A stretch of 64,000 nt of DNA, from contig JAXGOI010000001.1 in the NCBI GenBank assembly GCA_040767605.1, positions 248,001 through 312,000 of the forward strand, read 5' to 3'. This document shows positions 52,630 through 61,392 of this stretch, piece by piece (the stretch's first letter is position 1; each line of letters starts with the position of its first letter). A program made the position numbers and the translations under genes. The stretch is from JAXGOI01 sp040767605. GTDB lineage: Bacteria; Bacillota; Dehalobacteriia; UBA4068. The notes under the pieces were generated by a model. That model made no database searches. It was not told where the DNA came from and saw nothing but the letters and a program-made list of their open reading frames with translations.

Positions 52630-54021
52630 TTAAGCCGGAGACTTTGCTTTTTTGCCGGCCCGGGCAACTTCAAGCATAATTGCGCATTCAATCCTTTTGC
52701 GATGTAATTTGCAGCCGATATCATAAATAGCCTTTATGCTGCCGCAGGAATGATAAGCATTGGCGGCACAGCCGCCGCTGCAATAAAGGCGGGCAAAGCA
52801 ATCCCCGCATTCCTTGCGGGAATAAATATTACAGCTGCTGAATTCCTCTTTAAGCTCGTGGTTTACAATGCCTTCATCTAAATTACCCAGTAAAAAATCT
52901 TTATTCCCCACAAATTGATGGCAGGGATATAAATCCCCCCAGGGGGTAACCGCTAGATACTCGCTTCCCACGCCGCAGCCGGAAATTCTTTTAATTATAC
53001 AGGGGCCGCCGTCAAGATCAATAGTAAAATGGAAAAAGTTAAAACCCTGCCCCATTTCTTCCCTTTTGAGCATTTCCTCCGCCAGGCGCTGATACTCATT
53101 GCAAAGGATGGGAACATCCTCCTGAGTCAGGCTATAGGGCGCATCCGGAGGAGCTACAACAGGTTCCATGGAAATTTCTTTAAAACCTAAATCCGCCATA
53201 TGGAGAATATCCTCAGAAAAATCTAAATTATAATGGGTATAAGTACCGCGTATATAATAATCTTTTTGGCCGCGGCTTTGGGCTGCTTTAATAAATTTAG
53301 GCAGAATAATCTCATAGCTGCCCCTGCCGTTTTTAGTTACCCGTAAATTATCGTTTATTTCTTTACGGCCGTCTAAGCTTAAAACCAGATTGCTCATTTC
53401 CTGATTGGCAAATTCAATTATTTCATCATCTAAAAGAATACCGTTTGTGGTAAGGGTAAAGCGGAAGTTTTTATTATATAAGGCCTCCTGCTTTCTGCCA
53501 TAGGCCACCAGCTTTTTTACGGTTTCAAAATTCATTAAAGGCTCGCCGCCAAAAAAATCCACCTCAAGGTTTTTGCGGCTGCCGGAATTTTTTATTAAAA
53601 AATCCAGGGCCTTTTTCCCCGTTTCAAAGCTCATAAGAGAGCGGTCCCCCTGATATTCCCCCTCCCCTGCAAAACAATATTTGCAGGCCAAATTGCAATC
53701 ATGGGCAATATGGAGGCAAAGGGCCTTTAAAACCCCCTGCCTTTTTTTAAAGGTATCGCCCCGGGGGGCAAAAATATCTTTACTAAAAAGCTTATTTTGC
53801 TTTTTTAATTCTTCTATATCCCTAAAAACCTCTTCAATTTCTTCCTGATTAATTTCAGGGTCGCCTTTATATTTTTCCAGCATTTTAGCGCTTATTTCAG
53901 CCTTTGTTTTTTCCTCATAAAGGCTGATAATATCATAGGCCAAATCATCTACGGAATGGATTGAGCCGCTATTAATATCCATTACAATATTATAGCCGTT
54001 GTTTTTATATTGATGAATCAT
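52630..54021 (-). CDS. Radical SAM/SPASM thioether-forming SCIFF peptide maturase
   Basis: Modifies the small SCIFF peptide encoded just upstream. The N-terminal ~90 residues form a peptide-recognition (PqqD-like) region. The radical SAM core has CNLACKYC (C109, C113, C116), FFGGEPLMNF and LTTNGILL. The C-terminal SPASM domain has its Cys set from GCGVGSEYLAVTPWGDLYPC through KECGDCFARLYCSGGCAANAYHSCG to GCKLH, enough for two auxiliary [4Fe-4S] clusters. Characterised relatives (Tte1186, CteB) join a Cys sulfur to a carbon of Thr in the peptide. All visible cluster ligands are kept. ATG after AAGGAG. Confidence 0.95.
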   Translation of the reverse strand: MIHQYKNNGYNIVMDINSGSIHSVDDLAYDIISLYEEKTKAEISAKMLEKYKGDPEINQEEIEEVFRDIEELKKQNKLFSKDIFAPRGDTFKKRQGVLKALCLHIAHDCNLACKYCFAGEGEYQGDRSLMSFETGKKALDFLIKNSGSRKNLEVDFFGGEPLMNFETVKKLVAYGRKQEALYNKNFRFTLTTNGILLDDEIIEFANQEMSNLVLSLDGRKEINDNLRVTKNGRGSYEIILPKFIKAAQSRGQKDYYIRGTYTHYNLDFSEDILHMADLGFKEISMEPVVAPPDAPYSLTQEDVPILCNEYQRLAEEMLKREEMGQGFNFFHFTIDLDGGPCIIKRISGCGVGSEYLAVTPWGDLYPCHQFVGNKDFLLGNLDEGIVNHELKEEFSSCNIYSRKECGDCFARLYCSGGCAANAYHSCGSIKAIYDIGCKLHRKRIECAIMLEVARAGKKAKSPA

Positions 54022-54070
54022 CCGAATACTCCTTAATTAAATGGCACAAGGCTTTTAAGCATAATAAAAT

Positions 54071-54103
54071 CGCTGCAAAACTGTTTAAAACAGCCCTGCA
54101 GCG
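54071..54103 (-). promoter_or_regulatory. Stem-loop between the SCIFF peptide gene and its maturase
   Basis: CGCTGCA/TGCAGCG arms plus an inner CTGTTT/AAACAG stem form a strong two-part hairpin 17 bases after the peptide stop, followed on the minus strand by a U-rich stretch (ATTTTATTAT). It can act as a partial terminator or mRNA stabiliser, so that far more peptide than maturase is made. Confidence 0.7.
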
Positions 54104-54119
54104 ATAACTGCCATTATTC

Positions 54120-54263
54120 TTATTTAAACTTTTCGCATTTTTGATTGGCAATACTGCAAGAGGTTTTGCTGGCAGATTGGCAGGATGTTTGGCATTCGCC
54201 GCAGCCGCCATTATTAGCAGATTTTTTTAAATCCCTGGTATTAAGAGTCAGTATTCTTTTCAT
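54120..54263 (-). CDS. SCIFF ribosomal peptide precursor (five-Cys variant)
   Basis: 47 residues of the six-cysteines-in-forty-five (SCIFF) family, near-universal in Clostridia and always next to its radical SAM maturase. The N-terminus KRILTLNTRDLKK is the recognised leader. The core is GGCGECQTSCQSASKTSC followed by SIANQKC. Cysteines are at 21, 24, 28, 36 and 43. The usual sixth Cys, at residue 32 in QSAC, is Ser (AGC), and residue 37, normally Thr, is also Ser. As I recall, residues 32 and 37 form the Cys-Thr thioether in Tte1186a/CteA. Ribosome site is a G-rich GGAGGGGGG. Biological role of the family is unknown. Confidence 0.93.
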   Translation of the reverse strand: MKRILTLNTRDLKKSANNGGCGECQTSCQSASKTSCSIANQKCEKFK

Positions 54264-54426
54264 TTAATTGCCCCCCTCCCCCCGGCGGATTATATTCGCC
54301 GTCATTCTCATAAACCCCTTAAATATACTTAATAAAATATATTTAAAAGGCCAGGCATTTTATTTCTTTGCCCCTGTAATTTATTTTAAGTTTATCAAAA
54401 TTTGCCGGAGGTGTCAACCTAAAACA

Positions 54427-55845
54427 TCAGGTAGCAAGCTTTATTTCCCGGGGCAGGCGGCCATAAGTGCTGTTTAAAAATACCCCTGCCGATAATAAAT
54501 CTTCAAGGCTTTTTAAAATTTGGGCAGAAATTATCTCCCCCGGCACAAGTATCGGTATACCCGGGGGGTAGGCATATACATATTCCAAACAAATACGGCC
54601 CGAGCTTGCCTTTAAATCATAAAAATCCCCTTTTATGCCGGCGGTTTTATGGGGCGGCATGGCTCTTTCAGGCAAATGAGGTAAATTATAGCCGTCTTTT
54701 TTTTCAAAAACAGGCAAAACATTCTCATCAATTCCTAAAAGGGCATTTAAAAGCCTGTTTAAACCCTCTTTTGTATCGCAAATACTTGTCATGGCCAGGG
54801 CATAATCCCCCAAGGCCATTTCTAATTCAATTTTATATTTTTTTAATAAAAGGCTTTTAAACTGGGGGCCGCTTATATTTGTATTTTTTAGAGAGATAAT
54901 AATTTTGCCGGGGTCAAAATTAAAAATCTCGGGGTATTTATTTATTCCCCCGGGAGAAAACACTTTAAGCCTTTTTAGTCCCTCGCTTTTTTTATAAAAG
55001 CTCTTAAGGTTTTGGGTATAATTATTAAAAATCTCGTCTTTTTTTGCGGCAAGTAAATTTATACAGGCATCAATCCCCGCCATAAGTATATAAGAGGGGC
55101 TGCTGCTTTCAAAAATACTTAATTGAATTTCCGCATCCTTGGCTTTTATTAATCCCCCGTTAATATGCAACAGGCCGCTTTGGGTTAAAGCCGGCAGGGT
55201 TTTATGAAGGCTGTGAATTACAATATCCGCCCCGGCTGAAACAGAGTTTTTAGGTAAATAATCATTAAAGCCTAAATGAGCCCCATGGGCCTCATCTACA
55301 ATTAGGGGTATGCCCCTTTTATGGGCTGATTTAGCAATTTCAGGTATATCGGAAATAACCCCCTCATAGGTGGGGGAATTTATAATTACAGCCTTTATAT
55401 CCTTATGCTCTTTTAAGGCCTCCTCCACCAAACAGGGGGGAATACTTGCGGAAAAGCCGAAGCCCTCCACCGCCTGAGGATTTAAATAAACGGCCTCAAG
55501 CTCATGTAAAAAAATAGCATTATACACCGCCTTATGGCAGTTGCGGGAGATTAAAACCTTATCCCCTTTAGCCGTAGAGGCAAAAATACCCGCTAAAATA
55601 CCGCAGGTACTTCCGTTAATTAAATAAAAGGAATGGGCGCTGCCATAAAGGCGGGCAGCCCTTTCCATTGCGTTTTTTAAAATCCCTTCTGCATTATGTA
55701 AATTATCAAAGCCCTCTATTTCCGTAATATCAAGATTATAGGGAATTGGGGAATTAACAAAAGGGGCATTTCTTTTATGCCCCGGCATATGCATAGGGTA
55801 AATATCCTTATAAGGGTAGCTTTTTAAGGCATCAATTAATTTCAA
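54427..55845 (-). CDS. Orn/Lys/Arg decarboxylase family PLP enzyme (short form)
   Basis: Aminotransferase-like PLP enzyme of the lysine/arginine/ornithine decarboxylase group. Landmarks are MPGHKRNAPF near the N-terminus, NGSTCGILAGI, the PLP-binding Asp region VDEAHGAHLGF and the Schiff-base lysine K215 in HSLHKTLPALTQSG. A C-terminal domain follows (VYAYPPGIPILVPGE). Length 472 fits the short Gram-positive form. Whether the product is cadaverine, agmatine or putrescine cannot be read. The start is TTG after GGAGGG. It lies 46 bases after nadC and may share its transcript. Confidence 0.88.
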   Translation of the reverse strand: MKLIDALKSYPYKDIYPMHMPGHKRNAPFVNSPIPYNLDITEIEGFDNLHNAEGILKNAMERAARLYGSAHSFYLINGSTCGILAGIFASTAKGDKVLISRNCHKAVYNAIFLHELEAVYLNPQAVEGFGFSASIPPCLVEEALKEHKDIKAVIINSPTYEGVISDIPEIAKSAHKRGIPLIVDEAHGAHLGFNDYLPKNSVSAGADIVIHSLHKTLPALTQSGLLHINGGLIKAKDAEIQLSIFESSSPSYILMAGIDACINLLAAKKDEIFNNYTQNLKSFYKKSEGLKRLKVFSPGGINKYPEIFNFDPGKIIISLKNTNISGPQFKSLLLKKYKIELEMALGDYALAMTSICDTKEGLNRLLNALLGIDENVLPVFEKKDGYNLPHLPERAMPPHKTAGIKGDFYDLKASSGRICLEYVYAYPPGIPILVPGEIISAQILKSLEDLLSAGVFLNSTYGRLPREIKLAT

Positions 55846-55891
55846 GGCCTACCCTCCTCAGATTTTAATAGAGCTTATATTCTTAAAAAAT

Positions 55892-56731
55892 TCAGGAATT
55901 AATAAAGCGCAGGCTTATATCCATAGCCTTTACAGTATGGGTTAAGGCCCCGATAGAGATAATATCAACCCCGGTTTTGGCGACTGAAAGCAAATTTTTA
56001 TCCCCCATATTGCCGGAAGCCTCTATTAAAGCCCTCTTATCTATGATTTTTACGGCCTTTTCCATATCCTCAAGGCTCATATTATCCAGCATAATAATAT
56101 CCGCTCCGCTATTTAAGGCCTCTTGAATTTGAGGGAAGCTCTCAACCTCAACCTCAATTTTAAGAGTATGGGGGGCCAGCTTGCGCGCCCTTTCAATAGC
56201 CGGGGCTATACCTCCCGCCGCGCTTATATGATTATCCTTAATTAAAACGCCATCCGCCAAATTAAACCTATGATTTGTACCCCCCCCTACACTTACGGCG
56301 TATTTTTCCACCCGGCGCAGGCCGGGGGTGGTTTTACGGGTATCTGCAATTACTGCCCCGGTACCGGCAATTTCTTTTACCGCCTTATAAGTGCGGGTGG
56401 CAATTCCGGAAAGGCGCTGCAAAAAGTTTAAGGCCAGGCGCTCCCCGGTTAATATACTTTGGGCCGGGCCGGAAATTTCGGCAATTTTTGCGCCTTTATT
56501 TAATAAATCCCCTTCGTTTACTAAAAGCTCCAGCTTAACTCCGGGGTCTAAAAGCTCAAAAACCCGCTTAACTATGGGAAGGCCGCAAATTACTCCTTCC
56601 TCCTTGGCAATAAAAACCCCTCGGATTTTCTTATCGGCATCAACCGTGGCCAAAGTTGTAATATCCCCGGTGCCGATATCCTCCTCAAGGGCTTTTTTAA
56701 GCATATCATCAAGGTTAAAAATATTAAGCAT
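55892..56731 (-). CDS. nadC: Nicotinate-nucleotide pyrophosphorylase (quinolinate phosphoribosyltransferase)
   Basis: Converts quinolinate and PRPP to nicotinate mononucleotide. Family landmarks are EDIGTGDITT, LTGERLALNFLQRLSGIAT, ADTRKTTPGLRRVEKYAVSVGGG, HRFNLADGVLIKDNH and IEVEVESFPQI. Length 279 is usual. It follows nadB by 12 bases on one transcript with nadA, giving the complete aspartate-to-NaMN route. Confidence 0.97.
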   Translation of the reverse strand: MLNIFNLDDMLKKALEEDIGTGDITTLATVDADKKIRGVFIAKEEGVICGLPIVKRVFELLDPGVKLELLVNEGDLLNKGAKIAEISGPAQSILTGERLALNFLQRLSGIATRTYKAVKEIAGTGAVIADTRKTTPGLRRVEKYAVSVGGGTNHRFNLADGVLIKDNHISAAGGIAPAIERARKLAPHTLKIEVEVESFPQIQEALNSGADIIMLDNMSLEDMEKAVKIIDKRALIEASGNMGDKNLLSVAKTGVDIISIGALTHTVKAMDISLRFINS

Positions 56732-56743
56732 TTAATTTACCCC

Positions 56744-58291
56744 CTAATTATCATCACTGCGATAATGAGCCCCAATGCTCTTTTTACGCTTAAGGCTTGC
56801 GGAAATAATCTCTAAGGCCATACTTGCCTGATTATATGTTTCTATGGCTATTTTTTCTCTCAATTCCAGAGCATCCAGCTGCTGATAGATTTCATCTATT
56901 CTTTCCCTAGCCTCTAAAAGCTCTCTCTCATTCCTGATAATACTGCACTTTTGAGTAGTTAAGGTGCGTATTTCGCTTTTATAGGTATCAAAATCCAGAT
57001 TTTCGTGGCGGGAAAGGGTATTCATAATTTGATTTTTTTGAGAAGGCGGTTTCAGGCTTTGGCTGTTAATATGCCTGGCGCAGCGCCTGCCAAAAACCAG
57101 GCATTCCAAAAGAGAATTGCTGGCCAGCCTGTTTGCCCCATGCACCCCGGTACAGGCCGCCTCTCCGCAGGCATACAGGCCGGAAATATTAGTTTCGGCA
57201 TCTATATCGGTTTTAATGCCCCCCATTAAATAATGCTGCACCGGCATAACAGGTATCCAATCCTTGGCTATATCTATACCCCGGCGCATACATTCCCAAT
57301 AAATTGTGGGGAAGCGGTTTTTCAAAAACTCCCTGGGCCTTGAGGTTATATCTAAATATACATGGGGTATATCATTAATCTTCATTTCGGAAATTATGGC
57401 CCGGGAAACAATATCCCTTGGGGCCAAATCCGCCAGGGGGTGTACGCCTTCCATAAAGGGCTCCCAGCGCCTGTTTCTGAGAATTGCCCCTTCCCCCCTT
57501 AAAGCCTCGGAAATTAAAAAATAACGGCCGGTATTATCCGGGTGTATCAGGGCTGTCGGGTGAAATTGGATAAATTCCAAATCTTTTAATTCGGCTCCGG
57601 CCCGGCCTGCCGCCATAATGCCGTCTCCCGTTGCAAAACTGCCGTTGGTGCTGTTTCTGAATACCCTGCCAATACCCCCGGAGGCAATAACAACCTTAGG
57701 GGCGGAAAAATAACAGGGCTGATTATCATCGTCCAAACCCAAAACGCCGATTACCCCGTTTTCATCCGTAAGAATATCCGATAAAAAAATATTATCCAAT
57801 ATGCGGATATTTCCGGCTTGGGCGGCAACTTCATTAAGGCGCTTCATAATATGCTTGCCGGTGGCATCTCCCCCGCAATGTAAAATGCGGTTTCTGCCAT
57901 GGCCTCCCTCCCTTGTCAGAAGGAGCTTGCCGTCTTCAGTATCAAAGGGCACGCCAAAATCAATAAGGCGCAGCATATTATCCCAGGCTTCCTCAACCAA
58001 TACTCTTACGGCCTCTTTATTGCATAAGCCGGCGCCGGCTGTAAGGGTATCCTCAAAATGGTTTTCGGGCTTATCTCCCCAATTATTCGGCTGAATAACC
58101 GCGGCTACCCCCCCTTGGGCATAAATGGAATTACTCCTTTGGGTGCCGTATTTATTTATAATAATACATTTAATTTTAGAATCTAAATTTAAAGCCGTAT
58201 ATAAACCCGCGGCGCCGGAGCCTACAATTAAAACATCTGCATTCAGGCTGTTAATATCCCGCAGATCGCCGTTAAACATATAGCGTTTCAT
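56744..58291 (-). CDS. nadB: L-aspartate oxidase
   Basis: FAD enzyme that oxidises aspartate to iminoaspartate, which NadA uses directly; anaerobes can use fumarate as acceptor. The FAD motif is VLIVGSGAAGLYTALNL. It also shows SNSIYAQGGVAAV, the His-rich LTREGGHGRNRILH, GGIGRVFRNSTN and the succinate-dehydrogenase-like active-site segment YLMGGIKTD, with GANRLASNSLLECLVFGRRCA near the C-terminal helical domain. Length 515 is typical. It lies 24 bases after nadA. Confidence 0.97.
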   Translation of the reverse strand: MKRYMFNGDLRDINSLNADVLIVGSGAAGLYTALNLDSKIKCIIINKYGTQRSNSIYAQGGVAAVIQPNNWGDKPENHFEDTLTAGAGLCNKEAVRVLVEEAWDNMLRLIDFGVPFDTEDGKLLLTREGGHGRNRILHCGGDATGKHIMKRLNEVAAQAGNIRILDNIFLSDILTDENGVIGVLGLDDDNQPCYFSAPKVVIASGGIGRVFRNSTNGSFATGDGIMAAGRAGAELKDLEFIQFHPTALIHPDNTGRYFLISEALRGEGAILRNRRWEPFMEGVHPLADLAPRDIVSRAIISEMKINDIPHVYLDITSRPREFLKNRFPTIYWECMRRGIDIAKDWIPVMPVQHYLMGGIKTDIDAETNISGLYACGEAACTGVHGANRLASNSLLECLVFGRRCARHINSQSLKPPSQKNQIMNTLSRHENLDFDTYKSEIRTLTTQKCSIIRNERELLEARERIDEIYQQLDALELREKIAIETYNQASMALEIISASLKRKKSIGAHYRSDDN

Positions 58292-58315
58292 TTTTTTGTC
58301 CTTCCCATCTGCCGA

Positions 58316-59224
58316 TTATACAGAAAGCATCCTCTCCAGGCTTCCGGAGGCTTTACTTATTATTTCAGTGTCCAGCTTAATTTCATATTCCAAATCTGTT
58401 AAGGCCCTCTTAACGCTGGCAAGATTTGTTTTTTTCATATTGGGGCAAACCATTGCCGAATGAAGGGTATAGAATTTTTTATCGGGGCAAAGAGTTTCCA
58501 AACGGTGGAGAACGCCGCTTTCCGTACCGATAATAAACTCCTTTTTATCGGATTTTACCGCAAAATCAATAATTTGGGATGTGCTGCCGGTAAAATCGGC
58601 GCTATCTATAATTTCCGGCCTGCATTCGGGATGCACCAATAAAGGAGCATTGGGCCGGGCCCGGCGGGCTTTTTCCACATCTGCCAGAGTAAGCCTGTCA
58701 TGGGTTGGGCAATAGCCGTCAAAAAAGATGAATTTTTTATTACGCACAAAGCGGGATACATAATGGCCTAAATTGCGGTCCGGCACAAAAATAATTTCTT
58801 CCTCAGGGAGAGATTCCACCACCCGGACGGCATTAGATGAAGTACAGCAAATATCGCTTACGGCTTTAACCTCCGCGCTGGAATTTACATAGCAAACCAC
58901 GGCGGCTTTGGGGTTTTCCCTTCTCAGGCGAAGTACATCCTCCTGATTAACCATATCCGCCATGGGGCAGCCCGCGTTTTTCTCCGGCAAAAGCACCATC
59001 TTTTGGGGGCTGAGTATTTTAGCGGTTTCCGCCATAAACCAAACGCCGCAAAAAACAATAATATCGGCATCTGTTTCTTTAGCCTTACGGCTTAAATCCA
59101 GAGAATCTCCTACAAAATCCGCTATATCCTGAACCTCCGGCCATTGATATAAATGAGCGATAATTAAGGCGTTTTGCTCTTTTTTTAAATTTAAAATAGC
59201 CTGAATATCTTTGGTCTTTTCCAA
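58316..59224 (-). CDS. nadA: Quinolinate synthase
   Basis: Condenses iminoaspartate with dihydroxyacetone phosphate at an oxygen-sensitive [4Fe-4S] cluster. The three expected cysteine regions are present: VFCGVWFMAETAKIL, CCTSSNAVRVVESLP and the C-terminal CPNMKKTNL, with HPEC and TESGVLHRL between. I start at a TTG six bases after GGGAAGG, giving 302 residues. The ATG 18 bases upstream (59242) has no ribosome site. First gene of nadA-nadB-nadC. Confidence 0.95.
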   Translation of the reverse strand: MEKTKDIQAILNLKKEQNALIIAHLYQWPEVQDIADFVGDSLDLSRKAKETDADIIVFCGVWFMAETAKILSPQKMVLLPEKNAGCPMADMVNQEDVLRLRRENPKAAVVCYVNSSAEVKAVSDICCTSSNAVRVVESLPEEEIIFVPDRNLGHYVSRFVRNKKFIFFDGYCPTHDRLTLADVEKARRARPNAPLLVHPECRPEIIDSADFTGSTSQIIDFAVKSDKKEFIIGTESGVLHRLETLCPDKKFYTLHSAMVCPNMKKTNLASVKRALTDLEYEIKLDTEIISKASGSLERMLSV

Positions 59225-59242
59225 ATTTAGCCTTCCCTTCAT

Positions 59243-59504
59243 ACAAATATTATTCTTTATTTTTTATTTTATTTGATTTTACTTTTGCCTACCCTTATAG
59301 CTTAGATTATTGGCATAATTATTATGCATATATAAGCCTTTGCCTTTAGATTAAAAATCTTAAAAGACCATGAAAACCGACTAAAAGAAATAAATCATTA
59401 TTATTATAAACTTCATTCCCAATAAAAGCAACCAAGGTAAATATTAGAGGCGCATTACTCCGGCTTTTTTTACTTTTTTAAAAGAGTAAAATAATTATAA
59501 AATT
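59243..59504 (-). other. Intergenic region upstream of nadABC, no gene seen
   Basis: AT-rich. The only structure I can support is the palindrome at 59313-59327. I could not identify a convincing -35/-10 pair for nadA and saw no riboswitch or open frame. Confidence 0.5.
59313..59327. promoter_or_regulatory. 15-bp palindrome upstream of nadABC (possible operator)
   Basis: GCATAAT-T-ATTATGC is a perfect inverted repeat about 90 bases before the nadA start. Position and symmetry suit a repressor of NAD synthesis, but I cannot match it to a known NiaR or NrtR box by eye. Confidence 0.4.
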
Positions 59505-59534
59505 AAAGGGAAATGCTTTTAGGCATTTCCCTTT
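59505..59534 (-). terminator. Intrinsic terminator after the yedE-tusA-DUF3343 unit
   Basis: Twelve-base arms AAAGGGAAATGC / GCATTTCCCTTT with a 6-base loop, about 70 bases after the DUF3343 gene stop on the minus strand. The minus-strand tail (TTTAATTTT) is interrupted but U-rich. Confidence 0.75.
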
Positions 59535-59604
59535 TCTTACATATTTTCACCAATAATATTTCCGCCATTAATATTCCACCAATAATATTCCCGCTAAAAT
59601 TTAT

Positions 59605-59841
59605 TTATTCGGCCTCATAAACTAAAGTGTTTTTATTAGCGGCTTGTAAAAAAATCTTTTCAATTTCGTCATCTAAAAGGCTTTTAATTTCGCCCTCATA
59701 ATTAATTTTTGCGCAAATGCTGCAATTGGAGCTTAAAACCCGGGGTACAGGCATTAATTCGCAGGGAATATTTAAAGAATTTGCTTTGCGCCTGAATTTA
59801 ATCGCCCCGGAATGAGTGAAAAACAAAACAGTATATTCCAT
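59605..59841 (-). CDS. DUF3343 (putative Se/S carrier-like) small protein
   Basis: 78 residues. The start YTVLFFTHSGAIKFRRKANSLNI and the Cys pair in SSNCSICAKINYEGE are typical of DUF3343 proteins that co-occur with YedF/YedE. They are proposed to bind or pass reduced sulfur or selenium; there is no established activity. I use the internal ATG preceded by AAAGGGTG. A longer frame from 59898 would run into the TusA-like gene. Third in the yedE-tusA-DUF3343 unit. Confidence 0.85.
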   Translation of the reverse strand: MEYTVLFFTHSGAIKFRRKANSLNIPCELMPVPRVLSSNCSICAKINYEGEIKSLLDDEIEKIFLQAANKNTLVYEAE

Positions 59842-59857
59842 TATTTTCACCCTTTGC

Positions 59858-60079
59858 CTATTTTTTTGCCAAAAGAATATAGGCATAATCTTCTTCATCG
59901 GTATCCGCTTTTTTTATTTCTACATTATAGCCCGCGTTTTTTAAAAAACGCTCTACATTATTCTTAGCGGTAAGATTATCCGTAATTACTTCAACTTCGG
60001 CAGGGTTTTGGGCAAGAGCTTTTTTAGTCATTAAAACAGGCTGCGGGCAGGACATTCCGCAGGTATTAACTTTTAACAT
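59858..60079 (-). CDS. TusA/YedF-family sulfurtransferase-like protein
   Basis: 73 residues with the family motif CPQP (C11) in NTCGMSCPQPVLMTKKAL and the two-layer alpha-beta pattern of TusA. In this neighbourhood (YedE, DUF3343) it corresponds to the YedF-type protein linked to selenium metabolism, not tRNA thiolation. Ribosome site AGAGGTG. It lies 28 bases after the yedE stop. Confidence 0.9.
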   Translation of the reverse strand: MLKVNTCGMSCPQPVLMTKKALAQNPAEVEVITDNLTAKNNVERFLKNAGYNVEIKKADTDEEDYAYILLAKK

Positions 60080-60107
60080 TATATTTCACCTCTTTATTTT
60101 TAATATT

Positions 60108-61169
60108 TCAGGCTTTTGTTTTAGCGGTAAGAGAGGAATTTATTATGGATATACCCGCCACAATTAAGAGGCAGATTATAACCGCAGCCTTGCCGTTAAA
60201 GGTAGGCCCAGCCGCACTTGAGGCTAAACCGAAATTGTGGGCAATAGCAGCCCCAACCAGCATACCGATGATTACAATAGAAGAATCTCCATTGCCTTCC
60301 CCGGAGAGAATAAGCTGCCTTAAGGGGCAGCCCCCCAGTAAAATGGAAGCCCAGCCAACCAAAACCATGCCTAAGAAATTCCATAAGCCGTCGGAATGAG
60401 CAACAGGCTGGCCTTCAAAACCTAAATTAAAGAAGCCAAAAGCTAAATTAGCCAAAATAGAAAAGACTAAAATAGAAAGAAATCCCAAAAGCAAATAATT
60501 ATCTTTAAATAAAACCATATCCCTTGTGCCGCCAACCATACAAAGGCGGGTTTTTTGAGCAAGAGCGCCTACAATTAAGCCCGCGGCAAGAGTAATATAA
60601 ATCGGCGCATGGGAGGCGCCGGGGCCGGACTCGCTGAAAAATAAAAAGGCAGGCGCCGCCAAAAGTAAAATAAATAAACCAATGCTGACAAAAGGCATTA
60701 AATAGCCCTCAAATTTAATTAATTTATAATCTCTTTTCAGGGTAAAGCCTTTATTAAGCCAGAAGGCGCCGATTATAATCCCCAATACAAAACCGGCAAT
60801 TCCAAACAGAGCGTTTAAATCCCCGCCCCCTAAACGCAAAACCATTCTTAAAGGGCAGCCTAAAAACATTAAAGCGCCTATCATAACCGTAACGGCTAAA
60901 ATGAAACGGGTAAAAGGCGCGGAGCCGCCCCTGGCCTGGAACTCTTTATTCTTTAAGGAAATTAAAAATGCCCCGAGAATAATTCCGATTATCTCCGGCC
61001 TGATATACTGCACAACCTCAGCCCTGTGGAGCCCGATGCCCCCGGCAATATCCCTGATAAAACAGGCAATACAAAGCCCCATATTGGCCGGGTTACCAAA
61101 GTAGACCAATAAAACCGCCAATATGCCGATAACTCCCCCTGCTAAAATAATTCCTTTTTTACCTTCCAT
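60108..61169 (-). CDS. yedE: YedE-family putative selenium (or sulfur) transporter
   Basis: Multi-helix membrane protein of the YeeE/YedE family. It contains paired Cys signatures: GLCIACFIRD near the N-terminus, FLGCPLRMVLRLGGGD, KTRLCMVGGTRDM and LLGGCPLRQLILSGEGNGD. These repeated GCPLR motifs line the conduit in the related thiosulfate channel YeeE. In gene clusters with DUF3343 and YedF it is annotated as a selenium transporter, an association-based call. I use the ATG preceded by GGAGG, giving 353 residues. First gene of its unit and divergent from the class-V aminotransferase gene. Confidence 0.9.
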   Translation of the reverse strand: MEGKKGIILAGGVIGILAVLLVYFGNPANMGLCIACFIRDIAGGIGLHRAEVVQYIRPEIIGIILGAFLISLKNKEFQARGGSAPFTRFILAVTVMIGALMFLGCPLRMVLRLGGGDLNALFGIAGFVLGIIIGAFWLNKGFTLKRDYKLIKFEGYLMPFVSIGLFILLLAAPAFLFFSESGPGASHAPIYITLAAGLIVGALAQKTRLCMVGGTRDMVLFKDNYLLLGFLSILVFSILANLAFGFFNLGFEGQPVAHSDGLWNFLGMVLVGWASILLGGCPLRQLILSGEGNGDSSIVIIGMLVGAAIAHNFGLASSAAGPTFNGKAAVIICLLIVAGISIINSSLTAKTKA

Positions 61170-61305
61170 ATGTAATACCTCCGTAAATAAAATAATAAAT
61201 ATTTTTGGATACAATACCTGATTCCAGTTTAACAGGCTGGGGCTTTACAGTAAAATAGTTTTTTTTAATAATAGGGCCAGCCGTTATAAGTAAAGCTGAT
61301 TATTA

Positions 61306-61334
61306 TTGTATACAGTGCTTAAAAGTAATATAAT
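61306..61334 (+). promoter_or_regulatory. Promoter of the class-V aminotransferase gene
   Basis: TTGTAT (61306-61311), 17-bp spacer, TATAAT (61329-61334), about 50 bases before the start codon in the gap divergent from yedE. Confidence 0.7.
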
Positions 61335-61392
61335 TTAAATAAGATATTTATTTACTTAATTTTAGATATTAAAAAAATTAGGCGGTATAAAA

